Under the pieces are notes generated by a model. The model saw only the letters and a list, made by a program, of their open reading frames with translations. It was not told the origin of the DNA and made no database searches. The translations under genes and the position numbers were made by a program. Below are positions 1-6,715 of a DNA stretch of 12,257 nt, in pieces. The first letter of the stretch is position 1. Each line of letters opens with the position of its first letter. Source of the DNA: Granulosicoccus sp964449565 (lineage in GTDB: Bacteria > Pseudomonadota > Gammaproteobacteria > Granulosicoccales > Granulosicoccaceae); contig CAYUZB010000110.1 in the NCBI GenBank assembly GCA_964449565.1, forward strand, positions 1 to 12,257, in the 5' to 3' direction.

Positions 1-2
1 TT

Positions 3-53
3 TCCCTGTTCGTTGGTGGAACGAAAAACCTTGTGCCCAAGGATATCGTCTGA
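3..53 (+). other. possible 3' end of an unidentified gene
   Basis: One plus-strand frame is open from the window edge to a TGA at 51-53 and reads protein-like (it ends ...NLVPKDIV). If real, it is the last 16 residues of a gene that lies outside the window and converges on the flavoprotein gene 18 bases away. The other two plus frames are also open at the edge, so the choice of frame is weak. The same stretch holds two small stem-loops (TTCGTT/AACGAA at 9-25 and CCTTG/CAAGG around 30-43), neither followed by a U-run typical of a terminator. Confidence 0.15.
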
Positions 54-71
54 GTTCGGTTAACTTTTTTA

Positions 72-713
72 TCAATACATACTGTCTTTTATATCGTTGA
101 TCACCCGAGTATCCACATCAACCACATCTTCCTCTTTCAAATCCAAGTGATGAGTCATCAACTCAGTTAGACCGGGTACATCGGCGCTGGATTGTCTGAA
201 ATTTTTCTCCCAGATTTTTCCCCGAAGAATCGCTTTGGCGCAATGTCCATAAGCTTCTTGCACGGTAATAATTAATACCATTTTTGGAAGTCTTTTCTGT
301 ACCTCAAATTGACTCAGTAGATCGGGATCATATGATATTTGCGCATGGCCATTGACCCTGAGTGTTATGGGCACGCCAGGGATCATGAAAAGCAGGGAGA
401 CTTGACCGTGTTCAAGAATGTTGCGAATGTTGTCGTAGCGACGATTACCAGGGCGGTCAGGAATGAGTAGTTGATTCGAGCTGGCAACAGACACAAAACC
501 GGGCGCATCACCGCGAGGTGATATATCCGTGTGTCCCTCGCTATCACTAGTGGCGATGGTACAAAACGGAGACATGCTGATAAATTTGTTCATCGGCTCA
601 CTGATAAAGTCAGTCGCCTTGGCCCAAATGCTCTCACTGGTATTGCCGAACTGTTCTCTCAGTTGAGCTACGTCTTTTATCAAGTATTGATCGTTGATCG
701 TAAACGTTGACAT
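72..713 (-). CDS. pyridoxamine 5'-phosphate oxidase family FMN-binding protein
   Basis: This 213-residue protein belongs to the split-barrel flavin-binding (PPOX-like) superfamily, in the group often annotated as MSMEG_1061-family FMN-dependent flavoproteins. Visible hallmarks are the stretch PRGDAPGF near residues 66-73, DRPGNRRYDNIRN at about 86-98, LLFMIPG at 107-113 and TLRVNGHA at 117-124. In this superfamily such segments line the FMN site, and members act as cytoplasmic flavin-dependent oxidoreductases. The physiological substrate is not known, and a true PdxH role is unlikely because the signature differs. The start is well placed: GAGGA lies five bases upstream of the ATG. The assembly gap begins nine bases upstream of the ATG, so its promoter is missing. 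The gene is visibly more AT-rich than the dehydrogenase genes at the other end of the window. Confidence 0.85.
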   Translation of the reverse strand: MSTFTINDQYLIKDVAQLREQFGNTSESIWAKATDFISEPMNKFISMSPFCTIATSDSEGHTDISPRGDAPGFVSVASSNQLLIPDRPGNRRYDNIRNILEHGQVSLLFMIPGVPITLRVNGHAQISYDPDLLSQFEVQKRLPKMVLIITVQEAYGHCAKAILRGKIWEKNFRQSSADVPGLTELMTHHLDLKEEDVVDVDTRVINDIKDSMY

Positions 714-722
714 AAAATCCTC

Positions 723-822
723 NNNNNNNNNNNNNNNNNNNNNNNNNNNNNNNNNNNNNNNNNNNNNNNNNNNNNNNNNNNNNNNNNNNNNNNNNNNNNN
801 NNNNNNNNNNNNNNNNNNNNNN
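723..822. other. assembly gap (100 N)
   Basis: Exactly 100 unresolved bases, the conventional placeholder for a scaffold gap of unknown length. It begins nine bases upstream of the flavoprotein start codon and ends directly in a tandem repeat. The repeat is the likely cause of the assembly break, so the true number of repeat units and any promoter between the flanking genes are unknown. Confidence 0.97.
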
Positions 823-886
823 TGGTTCGCTGGTTCGCTGGTTCGCTGGTTCGCTGGTTCGCTGGTTCGCTGGTTCGCTGGTTCGT
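823..886. repeat. 8-bp tandem repeat array next to the gap
   Basis: Seven perfect copies of TGGTTCGC are followed by one copy ending in T (TGGTTCGT). The array starts at the edge of the N gap, so eight is a minimum copy number. Immediately downstream is the octamer GTCATTAG (888-895), which also closes the 7-bp array at 11860-11929. The array is intergenic, between the flavoprotein gene (-) and rpmE (+). The unit length is not a multiple of three and no start codon drives it, so it is not a protein repeat. Confidence 0.95.
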
Positions 887-895
887 TGTCATTAG

Positions 896-1152
896 GGGGG
901 CAGTACGATCAGGCCTGCATCCAGTAGCCCGAGATCGAGGCAAATGGCGGCATGCTTGTCCGTCGTTGGATGCACGCCAAACTGCTGACGAGCTCACTTT
1001 TCAACGTGTTATGGAACTATTTGTGCATAAACCATACTATTACCTACCAATAGGTAGATATCCTACGGTACCATTAGTTCAAGCCGGGGTCCAGCCTGAT
1101 ATTTCGGCCGCAGCCCCGTGAAACGGCGTTACACCAAAGAGCGAATTTAACA
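896..1152. other. upstream region of rpmE
   Basis: This stretch holds no gene I can recognise. One plus frame is open from the gap through the repeat to a TGA at 1119-1121, but it has no identifiable start and no family resemblance. The region contains an operator-like inverted repeat (1041-1056), a TACTAT -10-like hexamer at 1035-1040 without a well-spaced -35, and a GC-rich pairing CGGGG (1085-1089) with CCCCG (1114-1118) in what would be the rpmE leader. Structured leaders that control bL31 synthesis are known in bacteria, so this segment is where one would be expected. The rpmE ribosome-binding site is weak (AAAGAG about 10 bases before the ATG). Confidence 0.5.
1041..1056. promoter_or_regulatory. 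operator-like inverted repeat upstream of rpmE
   Basis: TACCTA and TAGGTA form perfect 6-bp arms around a 4-base spacer (CCAA). The repeat directly follows a -10-like TACTAT at 1035-1040, so a dimeric repressor bound here could block a plus-strand promoter. The shape resembles TetR-family operators, but no TetR-family gene is in the window. The regulator and the controlled promoter are both unproven. Confidence 0.4.
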
Positions 1153-1359
1153 ATGAAAACATCAACTTCGGAAAATTACACAGCAGTGACGATAAGCTGC
1201 AGCAACTGCGATCATACGTTCGAATCCCGTTCGACACACGAAGGCGATATTAAAGTTGAAATCTGCGCTAATTGCCATCCGGTATACACTGGGCAGCAGC
1301 GCAAAAGCGTCAGCTCCAGTCAAGTGGACAAATTTAAAGAGCGATTTGGCAATCGGTAG
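1153..1359 (+). CDS. rpmE: 50S ribosomal protein L31 (bL31)
   Basis: This 68-residue protein is bL31 of the large ribosomal subunit, located at the central protuberance and at bridges to the small subunit. The family signature is clear: the C-terminal half CANCHPVYTGQQRK (38-51) followed by VDKFKERFGNR (58-68). Four cysteines at 16, 19, 38 and 41 form the zinc ribbon, so this is the zinc-binding (C+) form rather than the cysteine-less paralogue induced under zinc starvation. The usual N-terminal IHPxY is replaced by SENYT at residues 6-10. The ATG follows a weak Shine-Dalgarno sequence. No terminator separates it from the next gene 44 bases downstream, so the two may be cotranscribed. Confidence 0.93.
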   Translation: MKTSTSENYTAVTISCSNCDHTFESRSTHEGDIKVEICANCHPVYTGQQRKSVSSSQVDKFKERFGNR

Positions 1360-1403
1360 TGCTTTCAGCCTGAATTCACTGTCACACACAACGGGGATAC
1401 ATC

Positions 1404-2297
1404 ATGAAAGGGTATGACGCACTTGCCGGCGCGTTGGTCGCAGACGCCGCCGCAATGGGCCTGCACTGGATGTATGATCAAGACCAGATAAAATCGGTTG
1501 CGGCTAGCGGCGATATCCTATTTCGCCAACCTGAGGCTGCAGTGTTCAAAGATAAAAGAGGGTTCTTCGCGCACGCAACACGTCGAAGTGGTCAATTATC
1601 ACACTACGGGGAGTCTGCACGAGTAGTGGGGCAGTTGGCTGCCGATGGCGACTATTCAACGTCACTGCACCGACAACGTTTTTTCGAAGCTTTCGGGCCT
1701 TGTGGTCACTATTCGGGTTATGCAGATCGGCCAACAAAAGTTCTTGTCGCTCGCATGATAAGCGAAGGCGATGAGATCACTGAACCTAGTGGCATGGATG
1801 ACAATCAAATGCCCGCCATCTGTGTTGTTCCGGGTTTGTTCGCTTTTGGGAATTCTGCCGACACTATCCAAACCGCTGCTCAAGTCATATCCACAAACGC
1901 TGACGTAGTCGCGGGTGCCGCTGCGGTTCAGCAGTGTTTGCAACATCTGTCTGATGGAAAACCACTCGCTGAGGCTTTGCGCCTTTCTGCCGAAAGCATG
2001 GAAGGCGAGGTAGGGCAGTTAGTAAAAGAAGCGCTCGCCATCGAGCAATACAACCCGCTAGAAACAGCCAAGCGTTTTGGCCTGGCCTGTTATGTGGAAC
2101 ATTCTCTTCCCGTCATTTGGTATTTGCTTAACCACGCTAGTGACTTCGAATCTGTCGTACGAGATAACATACGTTGTGGTGGCGATAATTGCGGCCGTTC
2201 CATGGCCCTCGGCGCCATTGCTGGGCTGGCGTTTGGTGTGCCGGATTCGCTGGTAAGTCGAATGGATGAAGGGCGAGTGCCAATTAACCTGAAGTGA
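1404..2297 (+). CDS. ADP-ribosylglycohydrolase family protein
   Basis: The 297-residue protein has the fold-defining ends of the ADP-ribosylglycohydrolase (DraG/ARH) family: an N-terminal ALAGALVADAAAMGLHW (6-22, in place of the usual GaalGDAlG) and a C-terminal RCGGDNCGRSMALGAIAG (257-274, in place of GGDTDT-type). The family hydrolyses ADP-ribose from proteins or small molecules using two Mg ions. In classical members the metals are bound by a TDD-type motif and the GGDxD motif. Here the corresponding sites read SHYGES (66-71) and GGDNC (259-263). MDDNQMP at 131-137 is also rich in possible ligands. Enzymatic competence is therefore uncertain, and this looks like a distinct subfamily. The start has a modest purine stretch (GGGGA) 8-12 bases upstream. 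It probably follows rpmE in one transcript. No predicted toxin, nitrogenase or ADP-ribosyltransferase partner is nearby. Confidence 0.82.
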   Translation: MKGYDALAGALVADAAAMGLHWMYDQDQIKSVAASGDILFRQPEAAVFKDKRGFFAHATRRSGQLSHYGESARVVGQLAADGDYSTSLHRQRFFEAFGPCGHYSGYADRPTKVLVARMISEGDEITEPSGMDDNQMPAICVVPGLFAFGNSADTIQTAAQVISTNADVVAGAAAVQQCLQHLSDGKPLAEALRLSAESMEGEVGQLVKEALAIEQYNPLETAKRFGLACYVEHSLPVIWYLLNHASDFESVVRDNIRCGGDNCGRSMALGAIAGLAFGVPDSLVSRMDEGRVPINLK

Positions 2298-2312
2298 GGT
2301 AGCTGCTTTTGT

Positions 2313-2347
2313 CAGGGGCGGTCAGGACAAGTGTTTGACCGCCCCTG
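2313..2347. terminator. hairpin between convergent genes
   Basis: A perfect 12-bp stem (CAGGGGCGGTCA with TGACCGCCCCTG, 2313-2324 and 2336-2347) has an 11-base loop. It lies 15 bases past the stop of the ADP-ribosylglycohydrolase gene and 7 bases past the stop of the ABC ATPase gene on the other strand. It would serve both transcripts, but neither strand has a U-run after the stem. It may act as a weak bidirectional terminator or as an RNA 3'-end stabiliser rather than a classical intrinsic terminator. Confidence 0.65.
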
Positions 2348-2354
2348 CCAGATG

Positions 2355-3392
2355 TCACTCTATTCGCGAGCCTGAACGAACGTCGAAGAAATGTGCCAGT
2401 TCGGGTTTGATCCCGAAACTGACCGTCTCACCTTTGGCCTGTTGTGGTGGCTTTTCCGTTTTAGCGATAAATTCAACCTTGGATGCGGTGAGTAGATGCA
2501 CCAGAGCATATTCGCCCAGATTCTCGACAAGCTCCAGTGTGCCTTCAACAACGGTGTTGCTGCCGTTAGACACGGTGAGATGTTCGGGTCGAAATCCTAC
2601 TTGCATTCCTTCAGAGATTTCTTTGCCCAGCAATGAGCCAGTTTCGGGCGACAGATCTGCCGACGAGAAGAAATTCATCTTCGGGCTTCCGATAAACTGT
2701 GCGACAAAGGCGTTTTGTGGGCGTTCATAAAGATCTATAGGTGACCCGACTTGTTCAATGCGGCCGTCGCGTAGCACGACGATTTTGTCGGCAAGCGTCA
2801 TCGCCTCGACTTGATCATGTGTGACGTAAATCATGGTTGTCGCTAGCCGCTCATGCAGGCGAGCGATTTCAAGACGTGTCTGGACGCGTAATGCGGCGTC
2901 GAGATTTGACAAGGGTTCGTCAAACAGAAAAACCTCCGGATCACGGACAATGGCGCGGCCTATTGCAACTCGTTGACGCTGTCCGCCTGAGAGGTTACGT
3001 GGGCTACGGTCGAGATAGTCTGTTATCTGAAGAATGCCAGCAGCATCTCGTACACGCCGATCAATCTCAGCTGGATCGGTCTTGGCTTGTTTCAAGCCAA
3101 AGGCCATGTTTTTGTAAACCGTCATATGCGGATAAAGCGCGTAGCTTTGGAACACCATTGCAACGCCACGTTTGGAGGCGGGAACTTCGTTAACCTCGAC
3201 ATCTCCGATGGCAATCGTTCCATCGGAAATTTCCTCCAATCCCGCGATCATGCGAAGCAATGTCGACTTGCCGCAACCTGATGGTCCGACAAACACAACA
3301 AATTCGCCGTCTACAATATCCAGGTCGACGCCGTGCATGACCTCGACATCACCATACCTCTTGCGCACATTGCGTAGCGTCAGATTGGCCAT
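2355..3392 (-). CDS. smoK: polyol ABC transporter ATP-binding protein (SmoK/MalK/UgpC type)
   Basis: The 345-residue protein is the ATPase of a carbohydrate importer of the CUT1 class and works as a dimer on the cytoplasmic face of the two permeases. All motifs are intact: Walker A GPSGCGKST (36-44), Q-loop glutamine 82, signature LSGGQ (134-138), Walker B VFLFDEP (154-160) with catalytic E159, D-loop SNLD (162-165) and switch H192. The C-terminal third (from about 235) is the MalK-type TOBE regulatory domain. Length is typical for the family, in which the closest members import maltose, glycerol 3-phosphate or polyols. The polyol assignment comes from context. A GGAG seven bases before the ATG lies inside the end of the dehydrogenase gene, and the two genes overlap by 13 bases, so translation is coupled. 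It is the last gene of the minus-strand unit, far from its permeases. Confidence 0.93.
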   Translation of the reverse strand: MANLTLRNVRKRYGDVEVMHGVDLDIVDGEFVVFVGPSGCGKSTLLRMIAGLEEISDGTIAIGDVEVNEVPASKRGVAMVFQSYALYPHMTVYKNMAFGLKQAKTDPAEIDRRVRDAAGILQITDYLDRSPRNLSGGQRQRVAIGRAIVRDPEVFLFDEPLSNLDAALRVQTRLEIARLHERLATTMIYVTHDQVEAMTLADKIVVLRDGRIEQVGSPIDLYERPQNAFVAQFIGSPKMNFFSSADLSPETGSLLGKEISEGMQVGFRPEHLTVSNGSNTVVEGTLELVENLGEYALVHLLTASKVEFIAKTEKPPQQAKGETVSFGIKPELAHFFDVRSGSRIE

Positions 3393-4819
3393 TTTGACTC
3401 CATCTCTTTAATTTCATGCCGTAACGTATCGGCGAATTCAGGGTAAGTCGCGGGCAATTCGCCCCAAAGCTGACGACTTGTGATGAAAGCGTCTGTTCCC
3501 AGCATTGCTTTCAGTTCATTCCAACTTGGTTCGTGGTAGTCGAACCCAATCTTGCCGGCATCCACATGGCTTGCAAAGACATGCCAACTGGCGATGCTGC
3601 GGATTGCGTAAACAGGGTTGATGCCTTGTTTCAGGCACCCTTCAAGCGTTGGGCGAATGAATATAGGGAATTTAACCATACCATCAGCACATATGCGGGC
3701 AACCGTGTCTCCAATGGCCGCATTACCAAAACGCAGAATGATTTTTTGTAAATATTCGTCTTTTGAAAACGGAAGGCTTAGCGTTATCGCTGGAATCACT
3801 TCCTTTGTTTCAAAATTCTGGAAGTGTTCCAACAAGTGAGGAACACGCATCGCGGCATCGAATGTTTCAAGACCTTCCAGCGCAGCCAAATAGGCCAGTG
3901 ATGTATGTCCGCCATTGAGTACCCGAATTTTGGTTTCTTCGTATGCGTCAACGTCTGAAGTTACCGTAACGCCCGCCTTGGCAAGCTCTGGCATGTTGGT
4001 CGTTGACTTTGATTCCAGAACCCATTGGGAAAAATCTTCTGCCATAACTGGTGAGGTGACGGATTTCCCAACCAGTGCTGAAATTTCACCGGAAAGTTCA
4101 GCTGGGCTACGTGGAGTTATTCGATCAACCATGGAGCAAGGGAAGGCGACGTTGTTTTCCACCCAGTTTGCCAAGTCTGAGTCTTTGCAGCCATTCAGGT
4201 AAGACAGCAGGTTGTTGCGCAGCATTTTGCCGTTTTGCCGGATATTGTCGCAACAGGCAATTGTGAGTTTCGCGTTGCTTGATTCGACGCGTTTGGCGAT
4301 CGCAGCACGTAAATAAGCATAAACACTTTCGGTGATTTCGCCGGATATTTCTGCTTTGATCGTAGGATCCGAAAAATTCAGTTTGCCATCAGGATCGGTG
4401 TAATAGCCGCTTTCGGTTACAGTGATGGTAACTAAATGCACTGAAGGTAACGATAGCAGCGCTTCGGTTTCAGCTTGTGCAATGCTCCAATCGGCGAACT
4501 GCACATGGCTACGCACGCGGCGCAGTCCGGAATTGCCGTCGGCAGAATAAGACTTCAGATAGTATCCATCGTGACGTTCTATATCGTCGATAGTGACTTT
4601 GAAATGTTCAGCTTCAGACTGGCGTAGATTGACTGCAGCGATACCCCACTGAAGATCGCCAGAGGTCTCCATATAATCGTCGATATAGACTGCCTGGTGC
4701 GAACGATGGAACGCGCCAAAGCCTAAATGAACCACACCCACCTGGCAGCTTGCTCTGTCGTACGTGGTGGCAGTAATCAGATCGGGTGCTGTAGTGTTCA
4801 CGGATGCCGTCGTGTTCAT
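3380..4819 (-). CDS. mannitol dehydrogenase family oxidoreductase (probable mannitol 2-dehydrogenase)
   Basis: The 479-residue protein belongs to the long-chain mannitol dehydrogenase family, cytoplasmic monomeric enzymes that oxidise polyols with NAD(P), for example D-mannitol to D-fructose. Visible features are the N-terminal nucleotide-binding motif HLGFGAFHRSHQ (31-42), TVTESGYY (133-140), CDNIRQNG (190-197), MVDRITP (230-236) and the catalytic block KIRVLNGGH with K297, N302 and H305. These match the catalytic Lys, Asn and His established for the Pseudomonas fluorescens enzyme, and the supporting D232 and E294 are also present. Length is normal for mannitol 2-dehydrogenase (about 480-495). 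Its ATG overlaps the stop of the regulator gene (ATGA), and its 3' end overlaps the ATPase gene by 13 bases. Arabinitol or sorbitol as substrate cannot be excluded, because family members differ by few residues. Confidence 0.9.
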   Translation of the reverse strand: MNTTASVNTTAPDLITATTYDRASCQVGVVHLGFGAFHRSHQAVYIDDYMETSGDLQWGIAAVNLRQSEAEHFKVTIDDIERHDGYYLKSYSADGNSGLRRVRSHVQFADWSIAQAETEALLSLPSVHLVTITVTESGYYTDPDGKLNFSDPTIKAEISGEITESVYAYLRAAIAKRVESSNAKLTIACCDNIRQNGKMLRNNLLSYLNGCKDSDLANWVENNVAFPCSMVDRITPRSPAELSGEISALVGKSVTSPVMAEDFSQWVLESKSTTNMPELAKAGVTVTSDVDAYEETKIRVLNGGHTSLAYLAALEGLETFDAAMRVPHLLEHFQNFETKEVIPAITLSLPFSKDEYLQKIILRFGNAAIGDTVARICADGMVKFPIFIRPTLEGCLKQGINPVYAIRSIASWHVFASHVDAGKIGFDYHEPSWNELKAMLGTDAFITSRQLWGELPATYPEFADTLRHEIKEMESKWPI

Positions 4820-5709
4820 GAGAAGTTCTCGCGATTGGGTGCGAGATCTTTACGGGCCGTTTCGCGATACTCAGACGGCGTCATTCCTCTCACTTTCAGG
4901 AAATGCCTATTGAAATTGGCAAGGTTTTTATAGCCTGACTCTTGTGCAATGGAGGTTATCTGTTCGTCTGAGGCGTAGAGCATGCCACAGGCCTGGCCAA
5001 TACGAATGCGATTCAGAAAATCAACAAAGCTGTGTCCGGTTACCGCATGAAAATTACGACTAAACGTAATCTCTGTCATGTTCGCCATTTTCGCGGCTTG
5101 CGCCACTGAGAATGACTCATAGTAATGTTTGGTCACGTAGTCAACGACCTGTGCAATACGCGCATGTTTGCCACCACCTTCAGGTTGCACGAGCTTTGTT
5201 GTTGACAAGGTTTTCTTTTCTGCATGTTCATTCAGTCGGACCAGGAAACGTACAAAGGCAAGAATGCGTTCAGCGCCTTTGCTGTCACGAATCGATTCCA
5301 TATGCCCACGTGCGAATGTTTGATTGAACCCCTCGAAATGGATCCCGGACTCGGCAAGTTGGAGCAGTTGCAGCACTTGAGAAAATTCGGGGAAACCTTC
5401 TGCCAATTTTTCAACGCTTTCATGGCTGAACTGAATTAGCATATCTCGGACTTCAAGTGGTTTTGACCACACTTGATCTGTAATCCAGTTATGCGGAAGG
5501 TTGGGTCCTGTCATGAACAGGTCACCGGGTTTGAAATCACCGATGTAGTCACCGACGAAGGCCTTGCCTCGAGTTTCAACGACCAGATGCAGTTCGTATT
5601 CTTCGTGGGCATGCCAGCGGCATAGATCAGAGGGCCACCCATGCTCAAGGTAACGAATGGATCGCGTGCTTCGATCGACCTTTTCGATTTCGGGTTCGAT
5701 AATCGACAT
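4816..5709 (-). CDS. AraC-family transcriptional regulator, MtlR-like
   Basis: The 297-residue protein has an N-terminal cupin-type sensor domain (about 20-100, with the pair WHAHEEYELH at 32-41 and PGDLFMTGPNLPH at 61-73) and a C-terminal AraC/XylS DNA-binding domain. The first helix-turn-helix is at about 200-222 and the second at 251-272, ending in the family signature GYKNLANFNRHF (259-270) plus GMTPSEYR (275-282). Length and position inside a polyol locus resemble MtlR, the AraC-type activator of the Pseudomonas mannitol operon. I infer that it senses the imported polyol and activates the divergent promoters at 9140-9582. No clear Shine-Dalgarno sequence precedes the ATG. A 159-base gap separates it from the upstream permease gene, enough for its own promoter. 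Its stop overlaps the dehydrogenase start by four bases. Confidence 0.9.
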   Translation of the reverse strand: MSIIEPEIEKVDRSTRSIRYLEHGWPSDLCRWHAHEEYELHLVVETRGKAFVGDYIGDFKPGDLFMTGPNLPHNWITDQVWSKPLEVRDMLIQFSHESVEKLAEGFPEFSQVLQLLQLAESGIHFEGFNQTFARGHMESIRDSKGAERILAFVRFLVRLNEHAEKKTLSTTKLVQPEGGGKHARIAQVVDYVTKHYYESFSVAQAAKMANMTEITFSRNFHAVTGHSFVDFLNRIRIGQACGMLYASDEQITSIAQESGYKNLANFNRHFLKVRGMTPSEYRETARKDLAPNRENFS

Positions 5710-5868
5710 ATAGCTAACTTGGCACTATGTCGCCGAAAAGGTGAAGGCTCTGATCTCTCAGGTTGATTGTCGTGCCAAATGAAAGTTGCTGATCCCTGAA
5801 ACCCATTGCATCGATGCCCATAGCATCGATGAATGCGCAAGTGTTGCTTGTCTCAGGTACAGCAAAGC
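5710..5868. promoter_or_regulatory. possible internal control region before the AraC gene
   Basis: This is the only sizeable gap inside the minus-strand unit downstream of the permeases. It contains two direct copies of the palindrome-bearing GCATCGATG (5808-5816 and 5823-5831, 15 bases apart). It also contains a distant inverted pair, TTGGCAC (5719-5725) and GTGCCAA (5772-5778). I see no convincing terminator. The arrangement fits a secondary promoter with regulator sites for the AraC gene and the genes after it, but I could not fix a promoter. Confidence 0.4.
5808..5831. repeat. tandem GCATCGATG copies
   Basis: Two identical 9-mers, each containing the perfect palindrome CATCGATG, start 15 bases apart and are separated by CCCATA. 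They lie about 100 bases upstream of the AraC gene start and just past the permease stop. They could be a paired operator. Chance is not excluded, because the motif is short. Confidence 0.6.
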
Positions 5869-6705
5869 TCACTTTACGGCTCCGAACGTCAAGCCACGTA
5901 CCAATTGCTTCTGGCAGAACCAACCAAGAACAATAATCGGCCCTACAGCGGCGGTCGACACGGCTGATAGTCGACCAAAGAACAATCCTTCAGGAGCGCG
6001 GTTACCTTCGATCAGTTTCGACAGGGTTGCTGCCTCTGTTGTGGTCAGACGTACGGTCCAATAAGCTTCGTTCCAGCAGAATATAAACGTCAGCAGTGCT
6101 GTCGATGCGACACCACCCCAGGCGAGAGGAATCAGGATGTCCTTGATTTCACCCCAGGTTGTGACGCCATCCATTTTGCTTGCCTCGATGATCTCCTTGG
6201 GAATTTCCTTGAAGTAGGTGAACAGCATCCAGATCACGATAGGTAAATTGATCAGGCAGAGGACGAGGATGACGAGAAAATGCGTGTCGAAAATACCCAG
6301 AAAATTCTTGGTCAAGAATGTCATGGGATAGAGCACGGCGGCGGCTGGTAACATTTTTGTCGACAGCATCCAGACGAGTATGTCTTTGGTGTGGCGAGCG
6401 GGATTGAAGGCCATGGCGTAGGCTGCCGGAATACCAACAACTAAAGCCAGGGATGTCGCGAATACCGATGTTATGACTGAGTTGATGGCAAAGCGCCAGT
6501 AGTCATAGTTTTCGGTCATATTGAGATAGTTTTCGAGTGTCGGTTTGAACTTGAAAAGAAACTCAGGCTTTACGGCATCGGCGTCCGTTTTGAAACTGGT
6601 AAATATCATCCAGAAGATCGGGAAGAAAAAGATAAGTGCAATACCCCAAGCCAGCAGGGGCCAGAACACTTTTCCAAATCGGGACGATTGAGCTACTGTT
6701 GCCAT
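5869..6705 (-). CDS. smoG: polyol ABC transporter permease (SmoG/MalG type)
   Basis: The 278-residue inner-membrane protein is the second permease subunit of a CUT1 sugar or polyol importer. It has about six hydrophobic segments: about 14-37, 73-100, 108-130, 142-163, 192-213 and 247-264. The binding-protein-dependent permease (EAA) loop is at about 170-190 (EIIEASKMDGVTTWGEIKDI), where the ATPase docks. The C-terminus LVRGLTFGAVK is the usual short tail of MalG-like permeases. An AGGAG seven bases upstream of the ATG overlaps the stop codon of the preceding permease gene, ten bases away, so the two subunits are likely made in equal amounts. Substrate assignment rests on the binding protein and dehydrogenases of the locus. 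Confidence 0.93.
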   Translation of the reverse strand: MATVAQSSRFGKVFWPLLAWGIALIFFFPIFWMIFTSFKTDADAVKPEFLFKFKPTLENYLNMTENYDYWRFAINSVITSVFATSLALVVGIPAAYAMAFNPARHTKDILVWMLSTKMLPAAAVLYPMTFLTKNFLGIFDTHFLVILVLCLINLPIVIWMLFTYFKEIPKEIIEASKMDGVTTWGEIKDILIPLAWGGVASTALLTFIFCWNEAYWTVRLTTTEAATLSKLIEGNRAPEGLFFGRLSAVSTAAVGPIIVLGWFCQKQLVRGLTFGAVK

Positions 6706-6715
6706 GATCAGTCTC

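Noticed and set aside
823..1121. Plus-strand frame open from the gap through the 8-bp repeat to TGA at 1119-1121
   Set aside because: It starts in the gap and repeat, has no recognised family and crosses the operator-like palindrome; chance openness is likely. A resolved gap could change this.
5714..5923. Small minus-strand open frame between permease and AraC genes
   Set aside because: It overlaps the permease C-terminus in another frame, and its repeated IDAMG comes from the GCATCGATG repeat; no ribosome-binding site or homology is evident.
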